DNA of 64,000 nucleotides from Rossellomorea sp. BNER (GCA_024213275.1 JANAVG010000005.1:124478-188477); one strand, 5' to 3'. Positions 55,584 through 64,000 are shown, counted from the first letter of the stretch. Numbers and translations: made by a program. Notes: generated by a model not told the origin, from the sequence alone.

Positions 55584-56909
55584 ATGAAAGCGGTCATCAA
55601 TTTGTCCAACTCAATTATGCAGAGATTTTTACCAGACCCATTTTTATTTGTTATTATCTTAACGTTTGTAGTTTTTGGACTAGGATTAGGTCTTACCGAT
55701 AGTTCAACGATTGAAATGGTTCAATTTTGGGGAGAAGGATTCTGGGGACTCCTTGAGTTTTCGATGCAAATGGTTCTTGTCCTCGTTACAGGACATGTTC
55801 TAGCTAGCAGCCCGATCTTCAAAAAAGTTTTGGGAGGTTTGGCTAGTTTCGCTAAGTCGCCTGGTGCAGCTATTATTTTGGTTACATTAGTTTCTATGCT
55901 AGCAAGCTGGATTAACTGGGGATTTGGGTTGGTTATCGGTGCTCTGTTTGCAAAAGAACTAGCTAAGAAAGTACAAAATGTCGATTATCGATTGCTTATT
56001 GCAAGTGCTTATAGTGGATTTGTCGTCTGGCATGGCGGTTTCTCAGGGTCGATTCCATTATCGATTGCAACAGAAGGTCATCCTTTTCAAGATGCCTTAG
56101 GGGTTATTTCCACTAGTGAAACAATATTTGCTCCTTTTAATATCGCCATCGTAGTCTCTCTATTTATTGTTCTACCGATTCTCAATCGGTTCATGATGCC
56201 TAGTAAAGATAAAACGATAACAGTAGATCCGGAAATTCTAAATCAGGATCAGGATCTGCAAGCAGCGACGGTTGAAATGGTCGGCAATACTCCTGCTGAG
56301 CGACTAGAAAATAGTAGAATAGCTTCGATGTTAACAGGGCTTTTGGGTATCATTTTTCTTATCTATTACTTTGTGAACACCGGGTTTAATCTTAATCTCA
56401 ACATTGTCAACTTCCTGTTTCTATTTCTCGGGATTCTTTTTCACGGGACACCTCAACGTTTTCTTGAAGCCGTGCAAAATGCAATAAAAGGCGGTGCCGG
56501 GATTGTTATACAGTTTCCATTCTACGCAGGAATTATGGGGATGATGACCTTATCTGGTCTCGCAGCAGTAATGTCTGAAGCCTTCATTAATATTTCAAAT
56601 GATTTTACATTCCCATTATTCGCCTTTATTTCTGCCGGGATCGTAAATATTTTCGTACCTTCTGGGGGTGGACAATGGGCTGTACAGGCCCCCATTATGG
56701 TGGATGCTGCCTTAGCTCTAGATGTATCTTTAGCAAAAACGGCAATGGCAGTTGCCTGGGGAGATGCTTGGACAAATATGATTCAGCCGTTCTGGGCTTT
56801 ACCTGCCCTTGCAATTGCAGGATTAAAAGCGAAAGATATTATGGGCTACTGTGTGATTGTTCTTTTCATCAGTGGAATCTTTATCTCATTGGGATTACTT
56901 TTCCTATAA
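55584..56909 (+). CDS. Short-chain fatty acid transporter, AtoE family
   Basis: A 441-residue membrane carrier with about ten helices and the AtoE pattern: RFLPDPFLFVIILTF at the N-terminus, LASWINWGFGLVIGA, YSGFVVWHGGFSGSIPL and PSGGGQWAVQAPIM. AtoE-type proteins import acetoacetate or butyrate-like acids, which fits the butyryl/isobutyryl-CoA genes 40 kb away, though no direct link is visible. AGGGAGG precedes the ATG. Confidence 0.92.
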   Translation: MKAVINLSNSIMQRFLPDPFLFVIILTFVVFGLGLGLTDSSTIEMVQFWGEGFWGLLEFSMQMVLVLVTGHVLASSPIFKKVLGGLASFAKSPGAAIILVTLVSMLASWINWGFGLVIGALFAKELAKKVQNVDYRLLIASAYSGFVVWHGGFSGSIPLSIATEGHPFQDALGVISTSETIFAPFNIAIVVSLFIVLPILNRFMMPSKDKTITVDPEILNQDQDLQAATVEMVGNTPAERLENSRIASMLTGLLGIIFLIYYFVNTGFNLNLNIVNFLFLFLGILFHGTPQRFLEAVQNAIKGGAGIVIQFPFYAGIMGMMTLSGLAAVMSEAFINISNDFTFPLFAFISAGIVNIFVPSGGGQWAVQAPIMVDAALALDVSLAKTAMAVAWGDAWTNMIQPFWALPALAIAGLKAKDIMGYCVIVLFISGIFISLGLLFL

Positions 56910-56918
56910 AACGTAAAG

Positions 56919-56969
56919 AAGAGTCAGGTTCTTACAAGTCAATGCTTGTAATGGATCCTGACTCTTTTT
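56919..56969. terminator. Terminator after the AtoE-type gene
   Basis: AAGAGTCAGG (56919-56928) pairs with CCTGACTCTT (56957-56966), with an inner ACAAG/CTTGT pair; TTTTTC follows. It lies between convergent genes. Confidence 0.88.
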
Positions 56970-56979
56970 CATTCCTTTT

Positions 56980-57990
56980 CTATGATTGTTTAAACCATTG
57001 AAGGTCCTCTGGAACAATCTGCTTTGTTTTTGGCTTTTCTTTTCTAGCTTTCGTTCTTATCGGCTTTTTCAAATAATGGGAACGACCCGTTGTTGCTCTC
57101 ACGTATCCTTCAATCATCAAGGCAACAGCTAACATCGTTGCAGCAAAACAGAGAATAGGTGTGAGCGGAATCCATGGAGCGGATCTTAAATAACGAAAAG
57201 AATCACCAATCAGCCCCGACCATTCTTGTGTAATAGAAGTAGGTGGATCAGGCATTATTCCAAAAGTTACATGGGTCCCTCCTAAAAATAGCTTTAATAA
57301 TCCTAGGTGGGAAAGGATGATCAACGTTTGCATGACTTGCTGGCCAAAAATAACAAATAACTTTTCCCTTAAAGAAGGATAAATATGTTTTCGAATAATT
57401 CTCCAATTACTTGCTCCCAATGACTTTGCACACACCACAAAGTCACGTTGATAGATTAATGAAGATTCATTTCCGATTAAAGAGATGATAATTGGTACTG
57501 TTAATAAAGCAAGGATTAGTACTTCCATGATGACCCGTTCGATCATGGACGTTTGAAACCCTTCCATCGGCTCCATTAATACGGGTCTAAGTAAATAATA
57601 GGCAATAATCGTTAAAGGGACATAATGGAATGAATCAATTAGTCCATTAAAATACTTTTTTTGTTTTCTAAAATAGGTTCCTACTAAAAATCCGAATGGG
57701 AGAGCAATGAATACTCTCAAGGCAGCAACTGCTAGAGCAGCCAATATTGTAAATTTTGCTCCAATGATGATTTTCGCAAAAATATCTAAGCCTAAAGCGT
57801 CTGTTCCGAAAGGTAAGCCTGGTCGTGGTTCAATGGGAGCTCCATCCACTAATCTCCCATCCTCATATAAATAATAAACCTTCTTAATCTCATTATCCGT
57901 TATCCACGAATAAGCAAAACTCGTCATTAACATACCTGCTATAAAAAGAAAGCCTATTAAAAACAGCGGTTGCTTCCAAACCTTCCTCAT
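56980..57990 (-). CDS. Oligopeptide-type ABC permease (DppC-like), orphan
   Basis: A 336-residue permease from ATG at 57990 (GGGGAGG upstream). It has one N-terminal helix, an extracellular loop with PGLPFGTDALGLDIFAKII (typical of DppC/OppC), then five helices and the EAA loop (AKSLGASNWRIIRKHIYP). The ATG overlaps the stop of the partner permease (ATGA). No ATPase or binding protein is nearby, so it must borrow these or have lost them. Confidence 0.85.
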   Translation of the reverse strand: MRKVWKQPLFLIGFLFIAGMLMTSFAYSWITDNEIKKVYYLYEDGRLVDGAPIEPRPGLPFGTDALGLDIFAKIIIGAKFTILAALAVAALRVFIALPFGFLVGTYFRKQKKYFNGLIDSFHYVPLTIIAYYLLRPVLMEPMEGFQTSMIERVIMEVLILALLTVPIIISLIGNESSLIYQRDFVVCAKSLGASNWRIIRKHIYPSLREKLFVIFGQQVMQTLIILSHLGLLKLFLGGTHVTFGIMPDPPTSITQEWSGLIGDSFRYLRSAPWIPLTPILCFAATMLAVALMIEGYVRATTGRSHYLKKPIRTKARKEKPKTKQIVPEDLQWFKQS

Positions 57991-58865
57991 GAAAGTACCT
58001 CCCCTCGATTCGCTTTTTTCTGTAATATCCATTCTCCAATAGAGTAGAAAAGAAATATTGGTATAAAGAAGGCTAATAATGAAACCGTAAAGATCGTTGG
58101 TTGTGTATATGACATTAAAAAGCGTGTGACCCCTGCAATGTTAAACAAAAGCTCGAGTACAAATAAGTTTGAGAGCATGAACCAAACGGTTTTTTTCGAT
58201 TGGAAAAACACTGAAATAATCGCATTTCGAAATATGTGAATCACAATAATGAAAAGTTTACCTAATCCTATTGATTGAGCTAATTCGACATAGTTCTTTC
58301 TCGATTCCTCTTCAAAGGTAAGCATGGACAAGCGATACAATTGAATGGTTGGAAGAATCGCTAAGCAGAGGATCGGCAGCGTATAAACCTTTTGCTCACT
58401 TATTGCCGCGATCTCAAGAAGAAGAATCCCTGTCTGCTTGAAAAAGATAATGACGAAAAACTGACATACAATAATGACAAAGATATCTGGAAGAGATTCA
58501 AGAACATAAAAAATGAGCTTCAATCTACTTCTTATCCTTTCTGAAAACAACATTGATACGATTGTCAGTAGCAAAGCTACTACGCAAGCTAGCAACAGCG
58601 CACTAAATAAAACGGTTAAGGAATAGAAAATAGGATCCCAAAGATGTGGGAACAGCGGTCTTTCAATATTCGAGCTAAAGACAAAATACGTTAATTCTTC
58701 CAAATGGAAAATCGAATAAATAATCTCTTTTATACTCGTTATGTATTCTTTTACATAAAGTTTTCTCTCATTGATCCCAGATAATAGCACTGGAAGAGCC
58801 CCGACAAGGATAATCCCAATACAAGACAATAGAAACTGGATAACGATTTGAACAAGTCGTTTCAC
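57987..58865 (-). CDS. Oligopeptide-type ABC permease (DppB-like), orphan
   Basis: A 292-residue permease from GTG at 58865 (GGGGGT upstream), with six predicted helices and an EAA-like loop (YVELAQSIGLGKLFIIVIHI) that is less conserved than in true DppB. It forms a translationally coupled pair with the DppC-like gene. The transported substrate is not evident. Confidence 0.8.
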   Translation of the reverse strand: MKRLVQIVIQFLLSCIGIILVGALPVLLSGINERKLYVKEYITSIKEIIYSIFHLEELTYFVFSSNIERPLFPHLWDPIFYSLTVLFSALLLACVVALLLTIVSMLFSERIRSRLKLIFYVLESLPDIFVIIVCQFFVIIFFKQTGILLLEIAAISEQKVYTLPILCLAILPTIQLYRLSMLTFEEESRKNYVELAQSIGLGKLFIIVIHIFRNAIISVFFQSKKTVWFMLSNLFVLELLFNIAGVTRFLMSYTQPTIFTVSLLAFFIPIFLFYSIGEWILQKKANRGEVLS

Positions 58866-59021
58866 TACTTCGACCCCCGGATTATTCTGTTTATTTCTAA
58901 TATTATCATATTTCCGGCACTTATTTCTCATTTTTTAGGAACTATATGTCAATTAAATGTAGGTTTTCCGAACGTGTTGAGAGATAAAAAGTAGGATTTT
59001 TTTCTAAAATTTAATTATTTA
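58866..59021. other. Divergent region between permease pair and the Gate-domain gene
   Basis: About 155 AT-rich bases before the promoter at 59022. No gene and no member of the repeat families seen. Confidence 0.4.
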
Positions 59022-59076
59022 TTGAAATATCTGATTTTAATAGTAAAATAGTAGAGTGCAAGAAAACGTTTTCTTG
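59022..59076 (+). promoter_or_regulatory. Promoter followed by cre-like palindrome
   Basis: TTGAAA (59022-59027), 16 bases, TAAAAT (59044-59049). Right after it the perfect 18-bp palindrome CAAGAAAACGTTTTCTTG (59059-59076) fits the cre pattern with a single mismatch. Placed at about +3 to +20, CcpA bound here would repress by road-block. Another LacI-type repressor is possible. Confidence 0.6.
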
Positions 59077-59172
59077 ATGGGAAATACCTATTTTTTTGTA
59101 GACACAACAGTACTTATGAATTAAAATGTATAATATCTTATTTTTATACAAACTATTTTTGAGGTGAACAAT

Positions 59173-60537
59173 ATGAATGACAAACTTAGATTGAATAGTC
59201 CTTTAAACATAATGCTCTTTGTCATTCCTTCTCTTATAGGAATCTTTCTATTTATGATTCCTATCCCTGGCAAAGAAGGTGTGACAATCCCCATTGCTGT
59301 TCTATCATCTGCACTTGGTGATTTGATTGGCAAGTGGGTTCCTGGGATTGTGACAGCAATCATTGTTATCACCGCACTAGGATCACTAATTGTGAAACTA
59401 TCAAAGTCAGATTCTCTTGATAACTATCCATTTTTCAAAAACCTATTTGACGTTCGTCCAGTATGGGTAGGGATCCGTCTACTAGGTGCCATATATGCAG
59501 TAATGACTTTATTTAAGATTGGACCTGAATGGATCTGGTCAGAGGCAACCGGAGGATTACTTTTAAACTCAGGCGGACTTCTTTCGCTATTATTTTCTGT
59601 ATTCTTTTTTGCTGGATTATTTCTTCCTTTACTGTTGAACTTTGGTTTACTCGAACTCTTTGGGGCACTCCTATCAAAAGTAATGAGACCAGTATTTGGA
59701 TTACCAGGCCGGTCTTCCATCGACTGTCTTGCGTCTTGGTTGGGGGATGGAACCATCGGGGTTCTTCTAACTAGTAAACAATACGAGGAAGGCTATTATA
59801 CAAAGAAAGAAGCGGCCGTAATTGGTACAACCTTTTCCGTTGTTTCCATTACCTTCTGTTTAGTCGTTATTTCAGAAGTCGGTTTGAGTGATTTCTTTCT
59901 GCCATTCTATTTAACAGTAGTATTATCAGGAATTGTATTAGCCATTATCATGCCGAGAATTCCTCCATTATCCAATAAACCAAACACGTATTTTAACGAT
60001 CAAGAAGGCAAAGATACGATGGATGTCATTCCTGAAGGATACACTCGATTAGGTTATGGATATGAGCAGGCGCTCGTTCAAGCCAAACGTAACAACAGTA
60101 TTTTAGATTTCTTTAAAGACGGTGGGAAAAATGTTCTTGATATGTGGATGGGGGTTTCACCCGTTATCATGGCTATTGGTACAACAGCTTTAATCATTGC
60201 AGAGAACACTCCAGTCTTTGAATGGATTGGTGTCCCGTTTATTCCTATTCTCGAATTATTGCAGGTTCCTGAAGCAACAGCCGCTTCGAAAACGATTCTC
60301 GTTGGATTCGCTGATATGTTCTTACCGACCATTTTCAGTTCAGGCATTGAAAGTGAACTTACTCTATTTGTCATCGCAAGCTTATCCGTAACACAGCTTA
60401 TTTATATGTCTGAAGTCGGTGGTCTACTGCTTGGAACAAAAATTCCAGTAAGCTTTAAAGACCTTGTGATCATCTTCCTACTAAGAACGCTGATTTCATT
60501 GCCGATTATTGTTGGTGTCGGGCATATTATGTTTTAA
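59173..60537 (+). CDS. YjiH family Gate-domain membrane protein
   Basis: A 454-residue integral membrane protein with about ten helices and two nucleoside-recognition (Gate) domains (GSLIVKLSK region, and GLPGRSSIDCLASWLGDGTIG, then FADMFLPTIFSSG). It belongs to the YjiH group, whose transport role is not established. ATG at 59173 lies six bases after GAGGTG. The upstream cre-like site suggests catabolite control. A MITE is inserted directly after its stop codon. Confidence 0.88.
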   Translation: MNDKLRLNSPLNIMLFVIPSLIGIFLFMIPIPGKEGVTIPIAVLSSALGDLIGKWVPGIVTAIIVITALGSLIVKLSKSDSLDNYPFFKNLFDVRPVWVGIRLLGAIYAVMTLFKIGPEWIWSEATGGLLLNSGGLLSLLFSVFFFAGLFLPLLLNFGLLELFGALLSKVMRPVFGLPGRSSIDCLASWLGDGTIGVLLTSKQYEEGYYTKKEAAVIGTTFSVVSITFCLVVISEVGLSDFFLPFYLTVVLSGIVLAIIMPRIPPLSNKPNTYFNDQEGKDTMDVIPEGYTRLGYGYEQALVQAKRNNSILDFFKDGGKNVLDMWMGVSPVIMAIGTTALIIAENTPVFEWIGVPFIPILELLQVPEATAASKTILVGFADMFLPTIFSSGIESELTLFVIASLSVTQLIYMSEVGGLLLGTKIPVSFKDLVIIFLLRTLISLPIIVGVGHIMF

Positions 60538-60540
60538 AAA

Positions 60541-60700
60541 TACTGTTTTCGCATAGATTGTTGCTTTTCGAAAAAGAATAGAAATCCGTAATGACTATGA
60601 TTTCGGGGCATCTTTTCGTCAATGCAAATAATGGGGTCATTAGTATTGAATGATTTAAGATGTCTACCATTTACCAAAGCAACAAAGTTTACGAAGAGCC
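60541..60700. mobile_element. 160-bp MITE, copy D
   Basis: TACTGTTTTCGCATAGATTG at the left and TTTACGAAGAGCC at the right. The flanking octamers TTTAAAAA and TTTAATAA match at 7 of 8 positions. It starts three bases after the YjiH stop codon, between that gene and its terminator. Confidence 0.82.
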
Positions 60701-60713
60701 TTTAATAAAAGCT

Positions 60714-60748
60714 AAAAGCTGACCTTTCAAATAAGGTCAGCTTTTTAT
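60714..60748. terminator. Terminator between the Gate-domain gene and the P450 gene
   Basis: AAAAGCTGACC (60714-60724) pairs with GGTCAGCTTTT (60735-60745), with T-runs on both sides of the hairpin for the convergent genes. Confidence 0.88.
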
Positions 60749-62059
60749 TTATCTTTTACGCACCACAACCCTCAATCCATCCTTCACCCGTAATGTAATA
60801 AAAGGTTCAGGCACAACTTGATTTTCATCGGCTAATTGAATATCGAACTTTTGGACAAAGATCGAAAGAATAATTAGAGCTTCCTGAAATGCAAAGTGAT
60901 TTCCGATACATCCCCTGGCACCTCCTCCAAAGGGAAAGAAAGCAAAGTCAGGAACGCCATTTGGTATATCTCCCCGGAATCGCTCTGGTTTGAATTTTAA
61001 CGGGTCCGGATAATATTTTGGATGCCGGTGCATGACATATGGTGAGAGAAGAACTATATCCCCTTTTTGGACCGTATGACCGCCAAAGGTTATATCATTT
61101 ACAGCCGTTCTTCCTAGCATCCACTGAGGTGGATAAAGACGTAAGCTTTCATTTAACACATGCTTTGAATAAGTTAACCTCTCAAGCATATCTGGAGATA
61201 ATCTTGTTCTACCTACAACATGATCTACTTCTCTGTATAGGTTTTGTTTAACGTCTTCATTTTGAGAAATGGCATACAAACACCATGTAAGCCAATTGGC
61301 CGTTGTTTCATGACCAGACAATAGCATGGTCATGACTTCATTTCGAGCCTGCAGCCGATCTCCTTCACAAGCCTCTAAAAGCACCTTAATAAAATCATAT
61401 TGCGAGTGGTTTCTTCCACGTCTCCATAGAATGATTTCATCAACCGTTTTATTTAAAGTGTCAATGGCAGATGTGTAAGCTTTTATTTCCCCCACTTTAA
61501 AGCTTAATGGGGCCTTCAATAGCGAACGAATTCTTTTTGTTCCTACTTCTAAAATTTGATAAAGCGGCTCCCCAATTTTTTCTTTTGTTTCTGCTAAGTC
61601 CATCCCCAGTATCGTTCGAGATAAACAAGCTAAAGACAACTCCATCATCACATCCGATAGATTCCATTCCCCTTCGCGTTGTTGATTGTAGAACTGTTCC
61701 GACGTACTGATCATCTTCAAACGATAACTTTTAATATGCTCTTTAGTGAATAGCGGTGCCATTTTTTGGCGCTGCTGTCTATGTTTTGGGTCTTCACTAG
61801 TTATTAAACCCTCACCTAACAATGGTTTTAACTCATCAAACTTTGAAGATTGTCTGTAGTAAGTTGCCTTGGTTTCAAGGATATCTTTGATAAAATCCGG
61901 ATTCATCACTAGGTGCACTTTTCGATTAGCGATCCGAAATTGTGCGATATCGCTATCCGTTTCCTTTAGTTCATCAAGAAAGGCTAAAGGATTCTCTTTA
62001 AACTTCCCTAGCTGACCTAAGGGAGATATAGAAGATAGCTTCTTCACTTTAATGGACAT
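60749..62059 (-). CDS. Cytochrome P450
   Basis: A 436-residue soluble haem monooxygenase. Seen: I-helix LLSGHETTANW, ExxR in LNESLRLYP, PERF motif FKPERFRGD and the haem-ligand loop FPFGGGARGCIGNHF with Cys384. It resembles class-III/fatty-acid-type bacterial CYPs more than the CYP107 group, but lacks a fused reductase, so it needs a separate redox partner; none is encoded nearby. ATG at 62059 follows AAAGGAG by eight bases. Substrate unknown. Confidence 0.92.
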   Translation of the reverse strand: MSIKVKKLSSISPLGQLGKFKENPLAFLDELKETDSDIAQFRIANRKVHLVMNPDFIKDILETKATYYRQSSKFDELKPLLGEGLITSEDPKHRQQRQKMAPLFTKEHIKSYRLKMISTSEQFYNQQREGEWNLSDVMMELSLACLSRTILGMDLAETKEKIGEPLYQILEVGTKRIRSLLKAPLSFKVGEIKAYTSAIDTLNKTVDEIILWRRGRNHSQYDFIKVLLEACEGDRLQARNEVMTMLLSGHETTANWLTWCLYAISQNEDVKQNLYREVDHVVGRTRLSPDMLERLTYSKHVLNESLRLYPPQWMLGRTAVNDITFGGHTVQKGDIVLLSPYVMHRHPKYYPDPLKFKPERFRGDIPNGVPDFAFFPFGGGARGCIGNHFAFQEALIILSIFVQKFDIQLADENQVVPEPFITLRVKDGLRVVVRKR

Positions 62060-62311
62060 CCTGCTCACTCCTTTTCCATATCAGTTATATCTATCAATGG
62101 AATAGGAGAAATATGTGTGCTTTTCTGAGGGATGTGAGCGGATTACTCCAGAATGAATTGAATTTGAGGGTTAAAATCGAGGATTCTTTATTTTAATTTC
62201 AACTTTGAGCATTTTGTTCTCAACTTCGGACCATTTATACTCAACTAATCCGACTTTATTCTCAACTTCTACCACATTATCGATTTCTCGACATACTTTG
62301 ACAAAACCTGC

Positions 62312-62339
62312 AAAAAAAGATGCCCAAATGGCATCTTTT
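62312..62339 (-). terminator. Terminator of the PAS kinase gene
   Basis: On the minus strand AAAAGATGCC (62330-62339) pairs with GGCATCTTTT (62315-62324), then a T-run. The 250 bases on to the P450 start hold several TTCTCAACTTC-like direct repeats but no accepted gene. Confidence 0.9.
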
Positions 62340-63644
62340 CTAGGGAGAAGAGCTAGCTTCAAATCCCTCCTCGTTGTCTTTTTTATAAACCGGAAGAATC
62401 ACATGTACACTCGTTCCAATACCCACTTCACTTTCAATCTCTAGAGATCCTTTATGATCCTGGATAATTTTTTGACTAATGGTTAATCCAAGACCCATTC
62501 CTTTTTCCTTTAATGTAAAGAACGGTTCTCCTAGTTTTTTTAAGCGATCAGGCGGAATTCCGACACCTTGATCTTGGATGGTGATTTTCAGTTGATTATT
62601 CTTGTTCGTTATCATTATGTTGATTTCGCCGGTCTTCATCGCGTCTATAGCATTCTTAATCACATTGATTAACACTTGGATGAGTTGATTTTTATCGCCG
62701 AAAATTTTCTTTTCCTTTGATTGATCACCTACAACAAGGTTAATGCCTTTTAGTAGTGCTTCATGACTCATGACATTTTTGACATACCCCATGACCTCAC
62801 AAATATTGAGGGGCTTGTGGGCTTTTGATTCAGGTTTTGCTAGGATTAGCAGGTCACTCACGATTTGGTTAATGCGATCCATTTCAGAAGACATCACATC
62901 GAGATAACTAGCAGGAACATCATCATTTTCTTCTAATAGCTGAATAAACCCTTTAATGCTAGTCAGAGGATTTCGGATTTCATGAGCAATTCCCGCAGCA
63001 AGCTCACCAACTACAGAAAGCTTTTCCGTTTTGATTAGCATATCTTCGGCTACCTTTTGCTGTGTAATGTCACGACCAATGGTGACTAACCCTTTCCGTT
63101 CCCCATTAGGATAAAACAACGGGACTTTAATCACATCAAAGGTTTTTAATTCTCCAGATGGAATAAAGAAGGATTCCTCTCCACGGGACAGCTTCCTTGA
63201 TTTCCATGTCCGTTCATCTGATATAATACAATAGTCATACGCCTCTTTAAAAAAAGGATTTAACTCTCCCAATTCAATATCTGTTTTCCCCGCATAGCTA
63301 ATATCCTTAAGCTGGTAAAGTTCACAACCAAACTCGTTAATCTTTAGCCATCTACCCTTTCCATCTTTAAAACAGACGAAATCCGGGAGGGAATGGAGGA
63401 GTGTCGATAATCGCTTCTCTTCTTCCATTAATTCCTGATAAACCATGTGAAAGCTGACAAAAGATTTGACCATTTTCCAAACCAAATAAAGCATAATGAG
63501 ACCTATCAAAATGCTAATAGAGACTGTCCAGCTTTTCTCGGTAAAAAAAGAAATAGAAAGTACTTGAATAAGTACGAGAAAAATGAAGGTGTATATATAG
63601 TTAAACCAATTTTGGGTTCTGAGATTTTGCGTAAAGGTATTCAT
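62340..63644 (-). CDS. PAS-domain histidine kinase, KinB/KinE-like
   Basis: A 434-residue membrane kinase: two N-terminal helices (~12-33 and ~40-58) with little outside, a PAS domain (~80-195, LHSLPDFVCFKDGKGRWLK), HisKA with His221 in GIAHEIRNPLTSIKGF, and HATPase with NVIKNAIDAM, DQGVGIP and GMGLGLTISQ. This is the form of Bacillus sporulation kinases that feed Spo0F, and no response regulator is adjacent. ATG at 63644 follows AAGGTGA. The role in sporulation is inferred. Confidence 0.88.
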   Translation of the reverse strand: MNTFTQNLRTQNWFNYIYTFIFLVLIQVLSISFFTEKSWTVSISILIGLIMLYLVWKMVKSFVSFHMVYQELMEEEKRLSTLLHSLPDFVCFKDGKGRWLKINEFGCELYQLKDISYAGKTDIELGELNPFFKEAYDYCIISDERTWKSRKLSRGEESFFIPSGELKTFDVIKVPLFYPNGERKGLVTIGRDITQQKVAEDMLIKTEKLSVVGELAAGIAHEIRNPLTSIKGFIQLLEENDDVPASYLDVMSSEMDRINQIVSDLLILAKPESKAHKPLNICEVMGYVKNVMSHEALLKGINLVVGDQSKEKKIFGDKNQLIQVLINVIKNAIDAMKTGEINIMITNKNNQLKITIQDQGVGIPPDRLKKLGEPFFTLKEKGMGLGLTISQKIIQDHKGSLEIESEVGIGTSVHVILPVYKKDNEEGFEASSSP

Positions 63645-63715
63645 ATTTCTCACCTTGATTATTGTTATTTCTTTAATCATACCATGAAGAAAATGGTTCC
63701 AATATAGAAGATATA

Positions 63716-63750
63716 TAAAAAACAGATGTCCCTTTATAAAGAACATCTGT
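63716..63750 (-). terminator. Terminator of the threonine dehydrogenase gene
   Basis: On the minus strand ACAGATGT (63743-63750) pairs with ACATCTGT (63722-63729), followed by a T-run. It begins 13 bases after the stop codon. Confidence 0.88.
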
Positions 63751-63762
63751 CTTGTTTCACCA

Positions 63763-64000
63763 TTATTTCACTTTTTCCAACATATCTTTCGTCATTTTTG
63801 CTAAATCATATTCCGCTTTGAAGCCCCATTCTTGCGAAGCAGCTGAAGCATCAATTGCATTAGGCCAGCTTTCGGCAATTCCTTGTCTAATTGGGTCTAC
63901 ATCATAGCTTAATTCAAAACTAGGAATATGCTTCTGAATTTCTTCTGTAATGGTTTCTGGTGCGATGCTCATTGCTGTAACATTAAATGAGTTACGGTGC
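63763..64000 (-). CDS. L-threonine 3-dehydrogenase, SDR type (C-terminal part)
   Basis: The last 78 codons of a gene whose start lies beyond the right edge. The frame reads HRNSFNVTAMS, then DVDPIRQGIAESWPNAIDAS and EWGFKAEYDLAKMTKDMLEK, the C-terminus of the NAD-dependent epimerase-like L-threonine dehydrogenase family, which oxidises threonine to 2-amino-3-ketobutyrate. The partner ligase Kbl is usually adjacent and may lie outside the window. Confidence 0.88.
   Translation of the reverse strand, partial: HRNSFNVTAMSIAPETITEEIQKHIPSFELSYDVDPIRQGIAESWPNAIDASAASQEWGFKAEYDLAKMTKDMLEKVK

Noticed and set aside
62171-62362. 63-codon minus-strand frame between the kinase and P450 genes
   Set aside because: It includes the kinase terminator and simple direct repeats; the valine/glutamate repeat pattern comes from the TTCTCAACTT units.

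Overview
The window is a chromosomal stretch from a spore-forming Bacillaceae (Bacillus sensu lato). The evidence is gene content (cwlJ, gerQ, rsfA, pbpG, bacillithiol gene bshB2, hemQ, lipL, delta subunit rpoE), AT-rich DNA with AGGAGG-type ribosome sites and frequent GTG/TTG starts, and gene order that follows the B. subtilis ywj-ywi-ywh-ywf-ywd segment near the origin of replication. A perfect parS site at 38163-38178 agrees with an origin-proximal position. No rRNA, tRNA, CRISPR array, prophage or intact transposase gene was seen.

Layout. 1-3.3 kb: pyrG and rpoE on the minus strand, with a complete CTP-responsive attenuation leader in front of pyrG. 3.7-14.8 kb: a minus-strand fatty-acid/branched-chain acyl-CoA module (fadF, thiolase, 3-hydroxyacyl-CoA dehydrogenase, two acyl-CoA dehydrogenases, a TetR regulator and the fused isobutyryl-CoA mutase icmF), driven by a promoter that carries a FadR-type operator. 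15-20 kb: clsB, a uvsE gene broken by a stop codon, a small XapX membrane protein, argS-ywiB. 20.4-31 kb: polyamine genes speE-speB, the sporulation glycan polymerase pbpG, ywhD-ywhC-ywhB, ywgA, ywfO, rsfA. 31-43 kb: lipL, a DUF421 membrane protein, pta with a cre site in activating position, hemQ, cwlJ-gerQ, ywdK-ywdI, a small four-cysteine protein, ung, a DUF4230 protein, a phospholipase-D-like protein, a sigma-B general stress gene, moaD-moaE-mobA. 43-53 kb: a two-component system with an adjacent LanFEG-like ABC exporter, pdxK, yojF-bshB2, and a second, TetR-controlled ABC exporter. 53-64 kb: a sugar-dehydrogenase-like lipoprotein, a HAD phosphatase, an AtoE-type short-chain fatty acid carrier, two orphan oligopeptide-type permeases, a YjiH-type Gate-domain protein, a cytochrome P450, a PAS histidine kinase, and the end of an L-threonine dehydrogenase gene that runs off the right edge.

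The genes link into a few units: acyl-CoA oxidation feeding acetyl-CoA and succinyl/isobutyryl-CoA rearrangement, with electrons leaving through FadF; overflow acetate metabolism through Pta; and spore formation and germination functions (PbpG, RsfA, CwlJ/GerQ).

The most unusual content is non-coding. At least four families of short palindromic repeats fill the intergenic spaces: (1) a ~122 or ~185 bp element starting AAAAGCGGAAGCGCC, seven copies including a triple tandem array, whose hairpin tip differs between copies but keeps its pairing; (2) a 160-bp MITE with GGCT terminal inverted repeats and exact 8-bp target duplications at two of four copies; (3) a ~115-bp palindrome with transposon-like GGGRTGTCCCAAA ends placed as terminators at gene ends; (4) short AGGGACGGTYCTCGA hairpins. 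These, rather than a novel protein system, are the best candidates for something undescribed here.
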